In this document: positions 50,801 to 62,600 of the stretch, one piece after another
Layout of the letters: the number at the start of each line of letters is the position of its first letter
Position numbering within the stretch: the stretch's first letter is position 1
Assembly: GCA_040954595.2 (NCBI GenBank)
Contig: CM082597.2
Span: 3,968,001 to 4,032,000 of the forward strand
From: Balanoglossus misakiensis
Taxonomy: Eukaryota > Hemichordata
DNA: 64,000 nucleotides
Direction: 5' to 3'
Notes under the pieces: generated by a model
What the model was told of the DNA's origin: nothing
Seen by the model: the letters and a program-made list of their open reading frames with translations, nothing else
The model's database searches: none
Position numbers and translations under genes: made by a program

Positions 50801-53027
50801 GGTAAGGTTGGACCTGTATAGAGGAAACTGGGGGTGAAAGGGTTAAGGCACCCACATATTAGAGGAGCAAAAAGTATTTTCAAGAACTTTGCTCAGCAAA
50901 TTTCTTCTTCTGTACAGACGATTTTTATTTCAGAATTTTAGATAACTACAGAAAATTGCAATACTTACAATGAGAGTATAGTCATTGGTATCGGCCATGA
51001 CATTATTCCCTTCTGTTGCCGAACGACAAATAAGATTGGAAATTGTGAATTTGCATTGCTGCTGTCGACATGTACTCGGATTGCTGACGACTGAAAATAA
51101 ACACAAAAATAAAGATTTGATAGTATTGAGTTGTAAATATTTCAGCATTTCATCCTTTTTCAGGAATTTGAGCAAGAAATTACAGTAAATATATAAAACT
51201 AAAATACTGATGACATAGTTATAGCTAATTATGCTTTAATACAGTCATGTAATTCTGAGTGAGAAGGCAAGAGGCCTCTTCAGGTTTCCCTGACTCAGTC
51301 AAACTCAAAGGCTCAATTCTTGGTGCTATAGTTCTGTCAAGTGCAGAAGTTATAGATAACCTGCACAATACACAAGTAACTAACTATGACAGCATCCTGT
51401 ACTTGCGGAAATTGCAAATTTAAGCCACAAGATACTATTTTCCATCGAGCATTAGTTGAAATTCTGACAGTTAACAACAAAGATGAGAAATTTTTCATTC
51501 AATGACAGATGACCTAGCCATTCAGCCCTTGTGAAATGCCTGAAAAAGTTAATTATCTAGAAGGAGCTCTTTGAAACTAATTAAGGGACATTACCAGTGA
51601 TAAATTGAAGACAAGTGACATACTTTTATAGTTGCTACACTCTTTGCATATAAATTTTATACTTTAATCACTTGTCAATTCACTATCTCTGTTCTTTTTT
51701 GACAGGTTTTCATGGCAATAAATTATCACATATCAGCTTTTTATTTTGTGATATTACTGCTGTATACATAAAATGATTAATAACAGAATTCAATTTCTGA
51801 TACTGGTAAATTATATATTCTGAAAAGCTACCAATTTCCGGAACTGCTTAAACAGCAGAGTAGTAATTTTTGGGATTTAACTATAATTTGTCATTTTCAG
51901 CTGATTACATCAATTCTCTCAATTTTCTGTTCCGAATAAGGCAGGAACCAAAATATTCCAATAGACCATTACATGTATATATGTAAAATAAAATATGAAA
52001 CATCCATCATTGTGGTATCATTAACAACATACACCATGTTTTTCTTATGGTTCAATAATTTCATCCGACCTAATGCAGATCTGCCTAATGAAATGAAAAA
52101 TGAAGCTATGATTATCATTTTTCATCAGACACTTTCTCCTTTCCATTATATGAATTATTTATGACCACAGGGCAGTGGAAAATGAATGCCATCATTCTTA
52201 CAAAGGTCTTCATTTTTTCACTTGTACATTTGTGTTTGTTTGTTTGTTTGTTTGCTTTTATGTTTTGTTTGCTTTGGGGATCTATAGAAAAGTACAGCAT
52301 CAAGCATTTAAAAACATGTATACTACTACCTGGGTCGTACAAAACACTTCATGATCTCATTTATTTATTTATTTTTGTACAATCTAGCATTGGGGGTAAA
52401 CATGTTTGTAAAATTTAAGTGAGTATTACGTCAGTCACACGGTGAACACATGACCAATGTCATGTGACACATACGCAAACGCCACATGTGACACAAGGTC
52501 ATTCGCAGTGCAGGAAACAGACAACATTATTCTGGACTCATCGATCGTCGGTGGACAATTCATCAGAATCGTATTGTTATGATCCGGATACACACTAATC
52601 CAAACTATAGTTTCGTTTTCTATTTAGCTTTTGGTTTCATGTCACGGTTCGCAACCGACGATCGAAGTTAGTGCATAATTTAATTCATAAAATACAAGGC
52701 AGAAGTAACGCACATCATGTTCTTATACTTAATGTGTACATTCATCACATTGATAACGGAAGCTGGTGTATGAAATCAACTCACCATTTTCATTCCATCT
52801 TCCACTGTGAAGATATACTGATCTTCCTTTCCTTGACTTACATTTCCGTGATATGTCCTGTTAAATTCGTGACTAGAATAGCCACTCGATCGGCCAGACG
52901 AACTGGCATCATCGCCAATGGCCGCTGTGTCTGCAGCCCACGACGATCGGATCAGACAAAACACACCGATCGCTAGTAATAACACTAGCCACGCATTTGA
53001 GCGCAAGCCTTTCATGTCATTTGCCAT
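35844..53027 (-). CDS. SID-1 transmembrane family protein (SIDT1/SIDT2-like), complete, 24 exons
   Basis: Members transport or bind double-stranded RNA and/or lipids at endolysosomal and plasma membranes. Exons: 53027-52785, 51090-50969, 50683-50534, 50143-50098, 49951-49853, 49550-49467, 49068-48936, 48657-48586, 48385-48292, 47802-47756, 46112-46047, 44678-44503, 44221-44081, 43946-43873, 43675-43552, 43378-43261, 42885-42749, 37590-37488, 37360-37287, 37086-37040, 36828-36723, 36441-36331, 36200-36087, 35906-35844. All phases agree, giving 847 residues against about 830 in vertebrates. It has a signal peptide (about 1-31), a beta-rich extracellular domain ([28 protein letters not shown]) and a first membrane helix near 320-347. 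A charged cytosolic loop with [18 protein letters not shown] follows, then a multi-helix core with CREST-type motifs ([18 protein letters not shown]). The C-terminus is [16 protein letters not shown], a family hallmark. Intron 17 (5.2 kb) contains an antisense gene. Confidence 0.95.
39001..42456 (+). CDS. Mucin-like single-pass membrane protein with EGF and FN3-like domains, nested antisense gene
   Basis: Two exons, 39001-39262 and 39794-42456 (phase 1 junction), give 974 residues. The N-terminus has a hydrophobic secretion signal ([20 protein letters not shown]). Residues about 90-690 are a Ser/Thr/Lys/Arg-rich low-complexity stalk, probably O-glycosylated. An EGF-like domain follows at 696-728 with six Cys ([12 protein letters not shown] near its start). 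Next is a fibronectin III-like domain at about 733-832 ([32 protein letters not shown]). A transmembrane helix lies at about 840-862 and a 110-residue cytosolic tail closes the protein. I recognise the architecture (surface mucin or adhesion receptor) but no named family. The gene sits entirely inside SIDT intron 17 (37591-42748) on the opposite strand. Exon 2 is unusually long (2.66 kb) and uninterrupted. The FN3-coding part is clearly GC-richer than the stalk. Confidence 0.8.
43020..43084. repeat. (ATGT)n microsatellite
   Basis: About 16 pure units in a SIDT intron; same motif class as the array at 24256 but in the opposite orientation. Confidence 0.95.
43745..43873. repeat. Tandem duplication of about 65 bp reaching the SIDT exon 14 donor site
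   Basis: GGAAAGTCACATGACAGA, then ATGAAAGCTGTGATTGGTGG and CTCCACCTA, occurs twice. The right copy ends at the functional donor (GTAGGTGG on the minus strand). In the left copy the corresponding position is followed by T instead of C, so it is not an equivalent donor. Confidence 0.85.
45899..45970. repeat. Short tandem repeat, about 31-bp unit
   Basis: GTTGCACAGCATTGTGGG-like units occur about 2.5 times in a SIDT intron. Confidence 0.7.
47549..47638. mobile_element. Short MITE-like element, family 1 (copy 2)
   Basis: Terminal inverted repeats CACCCTTTCACCACC and GGGGGTGAAAGGGTTAA, about 90 bp, in a SIDT intron. A partial right end of the same family is at 47701-47718. Confidence 0.75.
49299..49388. 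mobile_element. Short MITE-like element, family 1 (copy 3)
   Basis: AACCCTTTCATCACC at the left and GGTTGAAAGGATAA at the right end, with the shared core TCCATTGTTTTCTATGG. Confidence 0.7.
49600..49795. mobile_element. MITE family 2 (copy 1)
   Basis: About 196 bp. It starts TACTATAAACACTTTATTTT, ends CGCGAAATTTTACAGTA and contains CGATATCGAGAGAGGCCACT. It closely matches 55915-56126 and lies in a SIDT intron. Confidence 0.85.
50755..50846. mobile_element. Short MITE-like element, family 1 (copy 4)
   Basis: Terminal repeats CACCCTTTCACTACC and GGGGGTGAAAGGGTTAA, about 90 bp; third complete family member inside SIDT introns. A further right-end fragment is at about 50500-50512. Confidence 0.75.
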
Positions 53028-54019
53028 CTTCGACGCTAAGTTTCATCGTAGGCTACCTAAAGTCTTCAGGAACACTGGATCAGTTCGCGTCTTCCCTGGC
53101 CTGCAGCTGGACGTCCAGAGCTTCCGCAAAAACAAAGGCCCTCCAGCTTACCTAAGAATATTGCTAGACTTTATGTACATTACATGAAATGTATCACACA
53201 CCTAATTATTCATATAAAAATATAAAAAAGGGGGGGGGGGGGGCATTCATCAAAGTCATTTGCCATCGTATATATGTATTTACCAAAAGAGAGAGATTCG
53301 ACCTAGTTCTGCCTAGATCAATCAGAATGTTCTGTTCCATTTGGAGAAACATCAAAGAGTGGGAGCTCAGCTTCAAAATGTGAACTTCTTTCATTAATTA
53401 GAAAAAAATACGTCATACTGTTAAGCTGTATGTCCAAAGAGACACTTAAAAGTTTAGAAGCGGACAACTGAATATTTTAAGCCTTAATTTTATTTATTTC
53501 TCTTTGTCTGTGGTTTTATAAAGCAACAGGTACATACAATTTAAGATACCAAAATGTAATCTGAGTGCATTTTATATTGAAGATATGATCCCTCTTAGAC
53601 AAGAAAGGTTTATTTCATACATTACATAGTATTATGTAAGCATGCGTGTAACGTGTGGACGTCAATGCATTGTCGGGAGTGGTTACCATGGTAACCCTTC
53701 ATTAGTTCTTCACCAGGGGAAGCTCATGACCCACCCGGCGGCATGGCAACAAAAAGCTCCCTCAAATTGGTTGCTCCATGTCTGTAACTTATGAAAAACA
53801 TAGACGCCAAATTTGTCTGTGTCAGGAAATAAGTTAATTTTGGACGTAAAGATTATGTATGCAGGATATATGAGGTGGTATCCCGTCATATTTCTTCCAA
53901 TGCTACTAAGTGGTTCTTGCTCCCACACTCCATGCGACCGCCCCCGTGCTGAATGGTTTAGCCGAAGGTGTAAACAAAAAGTATAACCGCGAACTTGGGG
54001 AGTCGGAATATTGGGAAAC
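53028..54019. promoter_or_regulatory. Shared intergenic region between divergent SIDT and nuclear receptor genes
   Basis: About 1 kb separates two head-to-head start codons (SIDT at 53027, minus; receptor at 54020, plus). CpG dinucleotides are frequent near both starts. A poly-G tract lies at about 53230-53242. I see no canonical TATA box. A shared bidirectional promoter is an inference from layout only. Confidence 0.45.
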
Positions 54020-57000
54020 ATGGCTGCCGATAATCGGGGAGCGATATCGAAAAGATGTTCGACGATTAATAACGACGAACCGTCGACATCGAGAGAGGAG
54101 GAACCGACGACAACAAATGCAGTGACGACAACCAGCGAGCTGCTTTGCCTGGTGTGTTCCGACAAAGCGTCGGGGTACCATTACTCCGTGTATTCCTGCG
54201 AAGGCTGCAAGGGCTTCTTCAAAAGGACTGTTCAGAAACAACTTAAATATTCCTGCAAGGAGAAAAATAACTGCGAAGTGACCAAGTTCAGTCGGAATAA
54301 CTGTCAGTTCTGCAGGTTTCAGAAATGTCTGAACATGGGAATGAAAGTAGAAGGTGTGTAGATAACAAAGTACTTTTGTTGCAGTCGATCTAACATATTA
54401 CAGTCACCAATTTTGTCACATATCTCATGTTAAAATTAGGTCAATGTGAAATGAGGTTATGATCATGTATAATGATATGTAACAACAGTTGCTCCTGTTA
54501 TGTAATAACTGCAGCCATGTATTTGTGCACCAGATAAACACTAGGAACAACCATGTGTTGTAATCAAATAAGTTTGGGGGAGGTGTAATATTTGTTGACT
54601 ACATTCTTAAAATAGATGTTTGGGTCATCTTGTTCCATATCATATACCACATGCACCAAATTCAAAGTATTATCTTTGTTATCTTTTTTTTTATGCAGAT
54701 TAGCTTCATGCTTAGATACATTACCAATCAGTTTTTCACAAAATGTTTGCAGTTTTGCACTTAATTCTAATTTCTATACACATTGTACAGCCACGTTGAC
54801 TTTTGTGAGAAATCTGGCTTTTGTAAAAGAAATGTGTTGATACATTGTAACATGCATCAGGAGTTTACACCTAGTCATGGCTGACAATACGCAGTCTAGT
54901 ACGAACCCATAATTCTTAATATGACAGAAATGAAGAAATAATGATCGAATTTCCATTTAGATTGGTTAAAAAAAGCAACAGTATAATGGGGTTTGATGCC
55001 AGACAGCTGTTGAGTGTGACCGATATTTACGTTCTTTTGTTCATGACCCAAATTCTCACAATGAACTCAGTCTGAACTCACAATAGAATGAAAGCCGAAG
55101 TTTATGGTGGTGTGCACGTACAGATGGTTTGGTCCGGGTCAACAACTTCTATGCACACTCCATGAAAGTTTATAAAAACAATAATGATAATAATTAGTCG
55201 TAGTAATAGTAGTAGTATCATGATCATTCTCATCATCATCATCATATAATAATTATTAAAAGTTTCTGTGAAACACACTGCACAAACACCTCATAGAAAA
55301 ATAACAAAAATTAAATAATTATTTGACGATAAAAGATATAGATAAAACAGTACAGAAAGGTTAGTTTTTTTAAAAATACAATGCCTAAAATAATCAACAG
55401 TATTGGTATCTTTATTTAAAGTGGCAGATTATTCCAGAGTGCAGGCTCGTACATGTTACAGATATTGCTGTCTGACTATGCATCTAATTAGGGCAGTTGG
55501 AAGTGCAAGATATCTCTCTCACTAGTTCCTGTATATCTTGATAATAGCAGCTAGTGTTCCTTCAACAATTCTAAAAAAACTTTTAACTTTTTATTGCCAG
55601 CTGTGAGGGAAGACCGAATGCCGGGGGGTAAACAGAAAACGAAAAAGCTGAAAGTTGACAGCGACACAGAAATCGCCACCCAGCCGTCGCCGAGTGTAAG
55701 TGAGAACAGCAGCGATGTGTCGTACGAGTCGAAGGTGTCGGGGTTGTCGGTTGATGACAGCCCCTTGAAGGCAGTGGACACGCCACCAGGGAGGAGGACG
55801 AGTGCTGATGCGGCATGTGCTCTTCCTGAGCAGAATGCTGAGTACGAAAAATTGGCCGAAAGTCTGATCGCTGCTCGACCAGACATCATACCCAATGTCG
55901 AGTGTGAGTCTACATACTGTAAAACACTTTATTTTCGCAAGTTAAATCTTTCGCGATATCGAGAGAGGCCACTGTTTCGCGAGTATTAATTTTCGCGTTC
56001 TCTTATTTCATTCACTGCATCATTATCTTCAAAAACAATTTACGCGACTTATTATATTCACACTATTTTGGCTGTCGCGTATTTGGCGAAAATTAATTGC
56101 TCGCGAAAATAAAGTGTTTTACAGTATATAGTACATATATAAGCATGATAATTCTAGAGACATGCAACGAAAATATTTTTCTGTTTTAATCAAGGTGTGT
56201 ATGTATGCAAAAATGTAGATTTTTTAAAAGTTAAACTAATAGGTGTGTCAAATTTAGTTTCTGTTTTGCTTCTTTCCCATACAGCGTTGAAAGACATGAG
56301 TTATTTTGGGATCGATGAACTGATGCAGTATGGGTACAAAGAGTTGCAGCTGATTATCAAGTGGGCGAGACAGGTCCCTGGCTTTCGTGATCTCCTTCTG
56401 GAAGATCAGATGGCTTTATTAAAAGCATCTTTCATGGAATTGAATGTATTACGGCTGGCATATAGGTCAGTACATGTATAATACAAATAATGTACATCAC
56501 AAGTATATCAAACTGTTGTGTTTCTTTTATTTTCAAATGCAGTGTGTAGTTTTAGAGAAACATCTTATTGGTGTTTTTGTGGCTTTTTTTTCTGAAATTT
56601 TTATGTGGATTTTGTATGTTCTATGTACTTGTCCTTGAGTTGCTATAAATAGATCATCTCTATTCTAAGTGCAGCATCTTCAAATCAATGTTGATTGTTC
56701 GTGTGAGTATGGTTGCTTAGCAACAGCTTTTATGTAAAAGCTGAGTGTATTGTAACATTCGAAGGATGCGTTCTTTTGAAAATTGAACAAATCCAAACAG
56801 GACAATCCTTTAAATTTTTTCTGAAAAAATGAAATGGAAAAAAATATCATTTTGAGAGCATCAGTACAGTACATTTTACCATGTTTTTTTTCGCTTTCTA
56901 AAAATGAGTATAATCCTACAAGGTAGTTGGACCTCAGGGCCAAGTGAAATACATTAATAATACATGCAGCTGATATTGATGTGAACTTTGGTGCATTTTT

Positions 57001-57754
57001 TGACGACAGGTCCAAGAACACTCAGGGCCATGTCAAGTTCGGCTGCAATGTCAAACTAACCACGGAGCAATCCATTGAGATCGGGTGGGGCAATGAGCTC
57101 ATCTCGTCCACGCTGGAATATGTCATTAGAATCAAGGAAATCAACTTGGACCATCCGGAATTTTGTTTCCTCAATGCTATAGTACTGACTTACCCTGGTA
57201 AGTGTAACTCCATGACATGTCAGTTACTCTAGAACGAACTTCTTTTTGCATATGTCAGTGGAAATAGCTTGATGGTAGGTACCGCTGTAAAATATGTTTA
57301 TTTTTATTTTTTCATGGTTTCAGTCGGTAACAAGTAGGTTAAGTGTCTTTTAAGCCCAAAAGGATGGATTTGGCAGTTTTGAAACAAACAATTGTATTAT
57401 GAATCAATATTGGATGTAAACCTGAAGTCCACATAGGACACAATAATCAATTTAACTAACTAAATAAACACACATAGCAAAATCACAGTTATTGAGTTTT
57501 CTTCAATCCCTCCGACAGATGCAGCAGGCTTGAAAGACAAAGCAAGTGTCACAGAGCTGCAGGCCAAGATGGTGGACGCCCTCCGATACTATGTCAAGTC
57601 ACGTTACCCGTCTGACCAGAAGCGGTACGCCAAAGTGTTGCTACGACTACCAGCGTTGCGTACAGTAGCGTCCAAGGCAACGGAAAGGTTCCTGTCTATG
57701 ACTCTCGATGGGACCATCCAGCTTAACGAACTTGTATCAGAAATGATGGGTTAG
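54020..57754 (+). CDS. Orphan nuclear receptor, ERR/NR3-like with P-box EGCKG
   Basis: Exons 54020-54353, 55601-55903, 56285-56465, 57010-57197 and 57519-57754 join in phase for 413 residues. The start ATGGCTGCC is in good context. The DNA-binding domain (43-108) has all eight zinc-binding cysteines, P-box [10 protein letters not shown] and second finger [22 protein letters not shown]-terminal extension follows with [12 protein letters not shown] variable hinge (about 120-200) rich in Ser and Pro leads to a full ligand-binding domain: [20 protein letters not shown] is the signature, [14 protein letters not shown] is helix 10/11, and LVSEMM is an AF-2 activation helix at the end. Compared with estrogen-related receptors, [13 protein letters not shown], the CRF-KCL-GM spacing and the C-terminal helices agree, but ERRs have EACKA in the P-box. 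It may be a distinct invertebrate NR group. It is a nuclear transcription factor; ligand unknown. Head-to-head with SIDT. Confidence 0.9.
55915..56126. mobile_element. MITE family 2 (copy 2), inserted 12 bp after a splice donor
   Basis: 212 bp with near-perfect terminal inverted repeats TACTGTAAAACACTTTATTT and AATAAAGTGTTTTACAGTA. CG-rich motifs (TCGCGA, GCGTATTTGGCG) are inside. The left end begins 12 bp inside the intron after exon 2 of the nuclear receptor (donor GTGAGT at 55904). Confidence 0.9.
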
Positions 57755-59530
57755 ACTTCGTAATTATTAATAGGGTGATCCTTCGTTGCTTTCAATGCAA
57801 GGGTTGGACCTTAGCATACTTGGGATTTCAAGCGTCTTATCAAATCAAAAATTACTAAAAAATAACAGCTTTGTGCCTTTGTATAATGCATTTGCCAAAA
57901 TGATGAGATATTCAACATTAAATATGGCTGTCATAGACTTGTTGCCAGGGGCAACAAATTTTTGCTGAAAATGTTTACAAAGTGGCTTTAAAATTTTTAA
58001 TTGTAATTTATCACTAAAATATTTTCAAAAGAAAGTTATGTCTACAAAATTAAAAAAAGCTGTAGGTTTTTTATGTGGCAGCAATCTTTGCAGCTAGAGG
58101 TGTACTTGCTTTAACATGAGGATATATTATACAATTTTAATTAACTCGTATTATGTTTGTAAATCTAGTAATTTGCATGTCATTTGCATATAATTGTTTT
58201 AGAATTTCCTTGTATTCATAATATTTGTGCACAAAATATGATCTTATATTCAGTGTATACTACTCTTTAGTTTCATAAAATATCCCAAATGCAGACAACA
58301 TTGGTTAAAGGGCCACTATCTGTAACTTCTGGTTATTTTTTAGTATTTTTTTGTGTGTGTTAACTGCATTTTCTTGTTCTTCTCCGATATTGTCCTTAAA
58401 TTCTCAGTTTTCTTGTCATCAACATGATGTATATACAGACCAAGGTTCTTGTTGATAAATGCATTCAAGTTTGGATTTGAATATAATTTTCAACAGTAAC
58501 AATGTTGACAAGGTAAATACAATGTATTAGGTATTTCATCATTCTGAAGGGGGTCGAACAAGAAACCATGATTGATGGATAAAAATAATGAAACGGGTAA
58601 TGGAGCATGGAAAACAAAAGATTGGATAAATGGATGTTGGGGGCGCTGTATAAATTGCATTATGGGAAGCCTATCGGATATAAAAGAAGTTTTTCTTTCT
58701 TTCTTTCACAAATCCAATAGCTGTCGTAATTATAATCTGTCTTTTTAGAATCAACTGATTAGTACACATCTTGGAATAAAAATGTAACTTGTATTATCAC
58801 AGTTTTGTGTATTAAATCGGGTAATACTTTGTACTTGAGAAACCTTTTTTCATTCCTGGTTTGGTTGTGTTCGCAATAGAGTTTTTCCTTAACAATGAAA
58901 GAATTTCACTTTGCAATTTAGTTTAATTGCACGTTTGGGAGAGAGGAAGAGAGCGTCTGGAGAAAGCTCCCGGATGTGTGATAAAAGTGACGCGCCGATG
59001 TGATAGTGCTTGAAACTTGAGACTTTGTAAGGGATAACACATCATGTACCAACAAGAGGGCCCCCGACATGCAAAGTCAAGCATTAAATAATAATAGTGT
59101 TAACTTTCACATCTTGTTTGGTTCACAAAAATCGAAAATGAGAATTTTCTGTCGGTCAGTACAAATAACCTCCGTTTAAAAGTTAGACAGACTTGCAGAA
59201 TAAACGCAGAGACTTTCCACTCGAGTGCAAACACTGCTGAATGATAGATTCTGGGGATAGACTTTGCATTCCGATCTTTGTGGCCAGCGATTGTGACATG
59301 TCTTATTGGATATGTCGAGATTAATTGGCTTATTAAAACTTTAATTATTTCTGTTTATAAAATGTTAATTCATGTATAAACGAAACTGTGTAAGAAACCC
59401 GTGAAAATCTGGTGCCAGTTTTAACATGCATCGTCGACTTAAATACCCACCCGAATAAAAAAAATGAACTTGCCCTGAAATTCAAGACGTTGCTGGCTGC
59501 AAAGAGCATGACAGATGAAACTTGTTCACC
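57755..59530. other. Nuclear receptor 3' flank and intergenic region
   Basis: AT-rich, including a CTTT-type simple repeat near 58692-58707 and a possible 3' untranslated region. No coding exon that I can support. Confidence 0.6.
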
Positions 59531-59654
59531 ATGGTACGCCCATCGCTGCGGATTTTACCTCAAATTTTCGGGAATTTCCTGAGCATGTGTTCATGCGGAT
59601 CTACAGTGGCGTTGTTTCTGGTTTTCTCAAGTCATTTTACTTTCACTTTAGGAG
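59531..59654 (+). CDS. First coding exon (signal peptide) of a gene continuing beyond the window
   Basis: ATG in strong context (CACCATGG) opens 41 codons that include a hydrophobic core (STVALFLVFSSHFTFTLG), then a consensus donor GGAG/GTAAGT at phase 1. This is the usual layout of a signal-peptide exon of a secreted or membrane protein. I found no convincing second exon up to 64000, so intron 1 would exceed 4.3 kb. The product is unknown. Confidence 0.5.
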
Positions 59655-62600
59655 GTAAGTGTCTGATTTTCTGTTTCGATGGCACAGATCGGATATGTTT
59701 ATCACCCAGACGACTGAAATGATGCCGGGCCTGAATGAGTTGTCGGCACTAGAGCGGCTATACTTGAAATAAAAATACTTCGATCGTAAAGATGTTTTAC
59801 CGAATCATTGACAGTGGTGTTTAATTTTTCCGTGTTCAACTTTATTGAAACGATTCGCGGTACAAACTTGTGCTAAACTTGGTCGCAAACATTGAAAGAC
59901 GCAGTCGTGTCAGTGAAATGAACAAGACAACAAAAAGTGATCTATTTCTGAAATCGGACACAGCACTTGATGTCTTGAAGCTTTTGTTGAAACATCCGAC
60001 TGACACAGTCAGACACAGGGTTTTTCAACAAATGTGTTATCACACATCTGTCAATTATTTTTCCATCGGGATTTTAGAAAAATCATGTGTTGCACAGTTA
60101 TGCTTTTTTTGCATAATATGTTTTGAAATGGACATCGTTTCACAATCCTCGCCGGGCAGTGGCAATGGGGCCTAAAAACCTGCCAAGCGGGGGTGTTGAA
60201 TTAGAAAGTGTTGTATATCGACAGTGCCTTTGATCTGGAAACTTTGTTTACATTTCAACCATTCAACAATGAAGTTTGATAATCTGGGAAGGGCTGGGCG
60301 GAAAATATAAACAGTGGAATAGCTGACGTGTGGCCAAAAGTTAAAGGTTATTATAAATAGTCTGATATCACGGGCCGAATTGGTCCAATTCTCAAAACAT
60401 GCGGTATGCTGACATATGACAACGTAATTTATGATTTTCCACCTCAGAATTCACAACATCTGCAACTATTTAAATGTGAAAGTTTTTTTTTCTATGTCTA
60501 CTGTGTATTGTCCAAACTTTAGCCTGATGAGTAATTTGCATATTCATGTATTCACATGGTCAATGCTAATTGGCTGAATTGGACCACATGGTAAACTTTT
60601 GTCATGACAGCATTTCCGAGGAGGAACTTTACATGGCATTGTTTGCTTTGTTGAAAAGTAGTGTTTTTTTTCTTGAATAAAATGTTTCTTTAAGTCTATT
60701 CAGATTTTTTATTGGTTGGTCAGATAATGCTATTGGTAAACTTTGTAGTACTACCAGCTTAGTAACACACAGCATGATTTCATGTATGACAAGAACTATG
60801 TCATTGACAGTAGTATATCCAACTGTGTTTGTACAAATACACTTTAGCACACCAAGCCAAAATGGAAAACTATTGAAGTACTTTGCTCAGTGACTTACAA
60901 AGTTCTGTCCTCAATTGATTCTGACATTGAACTAGTGGATTAGTTGAAACTGAGGCTAGGTCAGTGATCTTTTTGGCATTTAGAGGGTGGTGGATCTGAA
61001 AAGGGATTTGCTTTATTTTTACCCCTGAGCTATGTGGAAAATCCAGTAAATAGGTACAACAGGAGCAATATACACTGGTTATAGTTTGCATGGATTTATT
61101 GCGAAAAGACCAAGGCGGTTGTTTTGACTGTAATCATAACACAAGTGACAATTGTATGTATCAGTGGTTCTTCTACAGTGTTTATTTTCCACTAACAGAC
61201 AAAGTGCAGTGATTCCTAACAAGTGTGTTGGCTTGTTTTCTGTAATAAATATTTCTTTTTGGTCCGTAATAAATAATAGCAAGAATTCCTGAGCTGTGAG
61301 ATGGTAGGATTGAACTCTTACTTCAGTAGATTTTACAGCAGAGGAAAACATTAGATTTGTAAGCAAAATATTCCACTAAGACTGGAGACATTTTTTGGTG
61401 AGTAAAATAGATGTTTTAAAAATCTACACTACTGAGAAATCATTACATCTGTAAATGTGATGTTAGCTGAACAAAGATATCTTTATCTTGAGTCCATGAC
61501 AGTGACTCCATATGGTTAAGTAAAAACGCCTGCCCCATTGTGAACTTTTTCAGGTCAAAATCATTAAATCTTTTTAGTCTGAGTGAAAATTTATGATAGC
61601 AGCTGTGGGTAACTAAAACTCCTATTTAAATGATTCAAGTAGCACGTCCTGAGAAATGGGTCACAAATGTGTCCACCAGTAAAACAGACAGATTTCTCTC
61701 AAATCAAAAATAGAAATTTTACCATCTGCAACTACTGGTACTACAAGAAGATTTCACAAACTGACTAACACTTACAAGTACAAGTGTATTCCACATACCA
61801 ACCAGGGGTGTGGGTGAGTTCTTTGGTCAACAGAAATTTGAAAACTTTGGATCAACAAACAAACTAAGTTCAATGTCATTGTCAAATTAAAAAAACTTGG
61901 TTCCTTTATTTTTTTCAGAGTGGGTAGGAGTTTTATCCCTAAAAGTTTTTATCCAACAAATAAATTTGAGAAAAATTGTGCCCATCTTCAAAGCTCATTT
62001 CTGTCTGTCTTTTATGCAACATACAGACATTTCATCACTTTCACAGTAAACCCGTTTCTGGAATTTGTTTGCAAATTCAAGTTTCTTGAGTCAAGGAGAA
62101 CAACCCAAGATTTTGAGGGACACATCATCATCACAAATTCCTGCTATTAAATACAAATACCGTGATGATTTGTGATGCCATGTGTCAACAACCTTCCATC
62201 CCCCGACTATCAGATTCCGGGGCTAGTCCAATATCCTGCATCGTTTACTCAACTAGTCAAGGTGGAGGACACCCTCACAAGACAGAAAAACAAGTCAAAG
62301 GTCAAGCGATCACAGGTCAAGAAGCCAATAATGATGTCTCAAACCAGGAAGATTCCTTATCTGTGATTAACTTTGGATTGGGTTTCATAATAAAGAGATT
62401 GGATTGATTTTTTGATACTCTTGGACAGACAGTGTCATTTGTGAAATAACATAATCTACGGTACTCTTTTATCAAAGACTTTAGTAAAGTGAGTTTGTAA
62501 GTTTTTGTGTTGTGCTCTGAAGGGTTTTTACATTCTGTCTACCAGTTAGTTGAATGTTGAATGTCATTTAATACCATGTCTCTGCCAAGCCTGACCTCAG

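Noticed and set aside
62162-62407. 81-codon plus-strand frame near the right end
   Set aside because: No flanking splice sites that fit the phase 1 donor at 59654 convincingly, and low-complexity polar composition.
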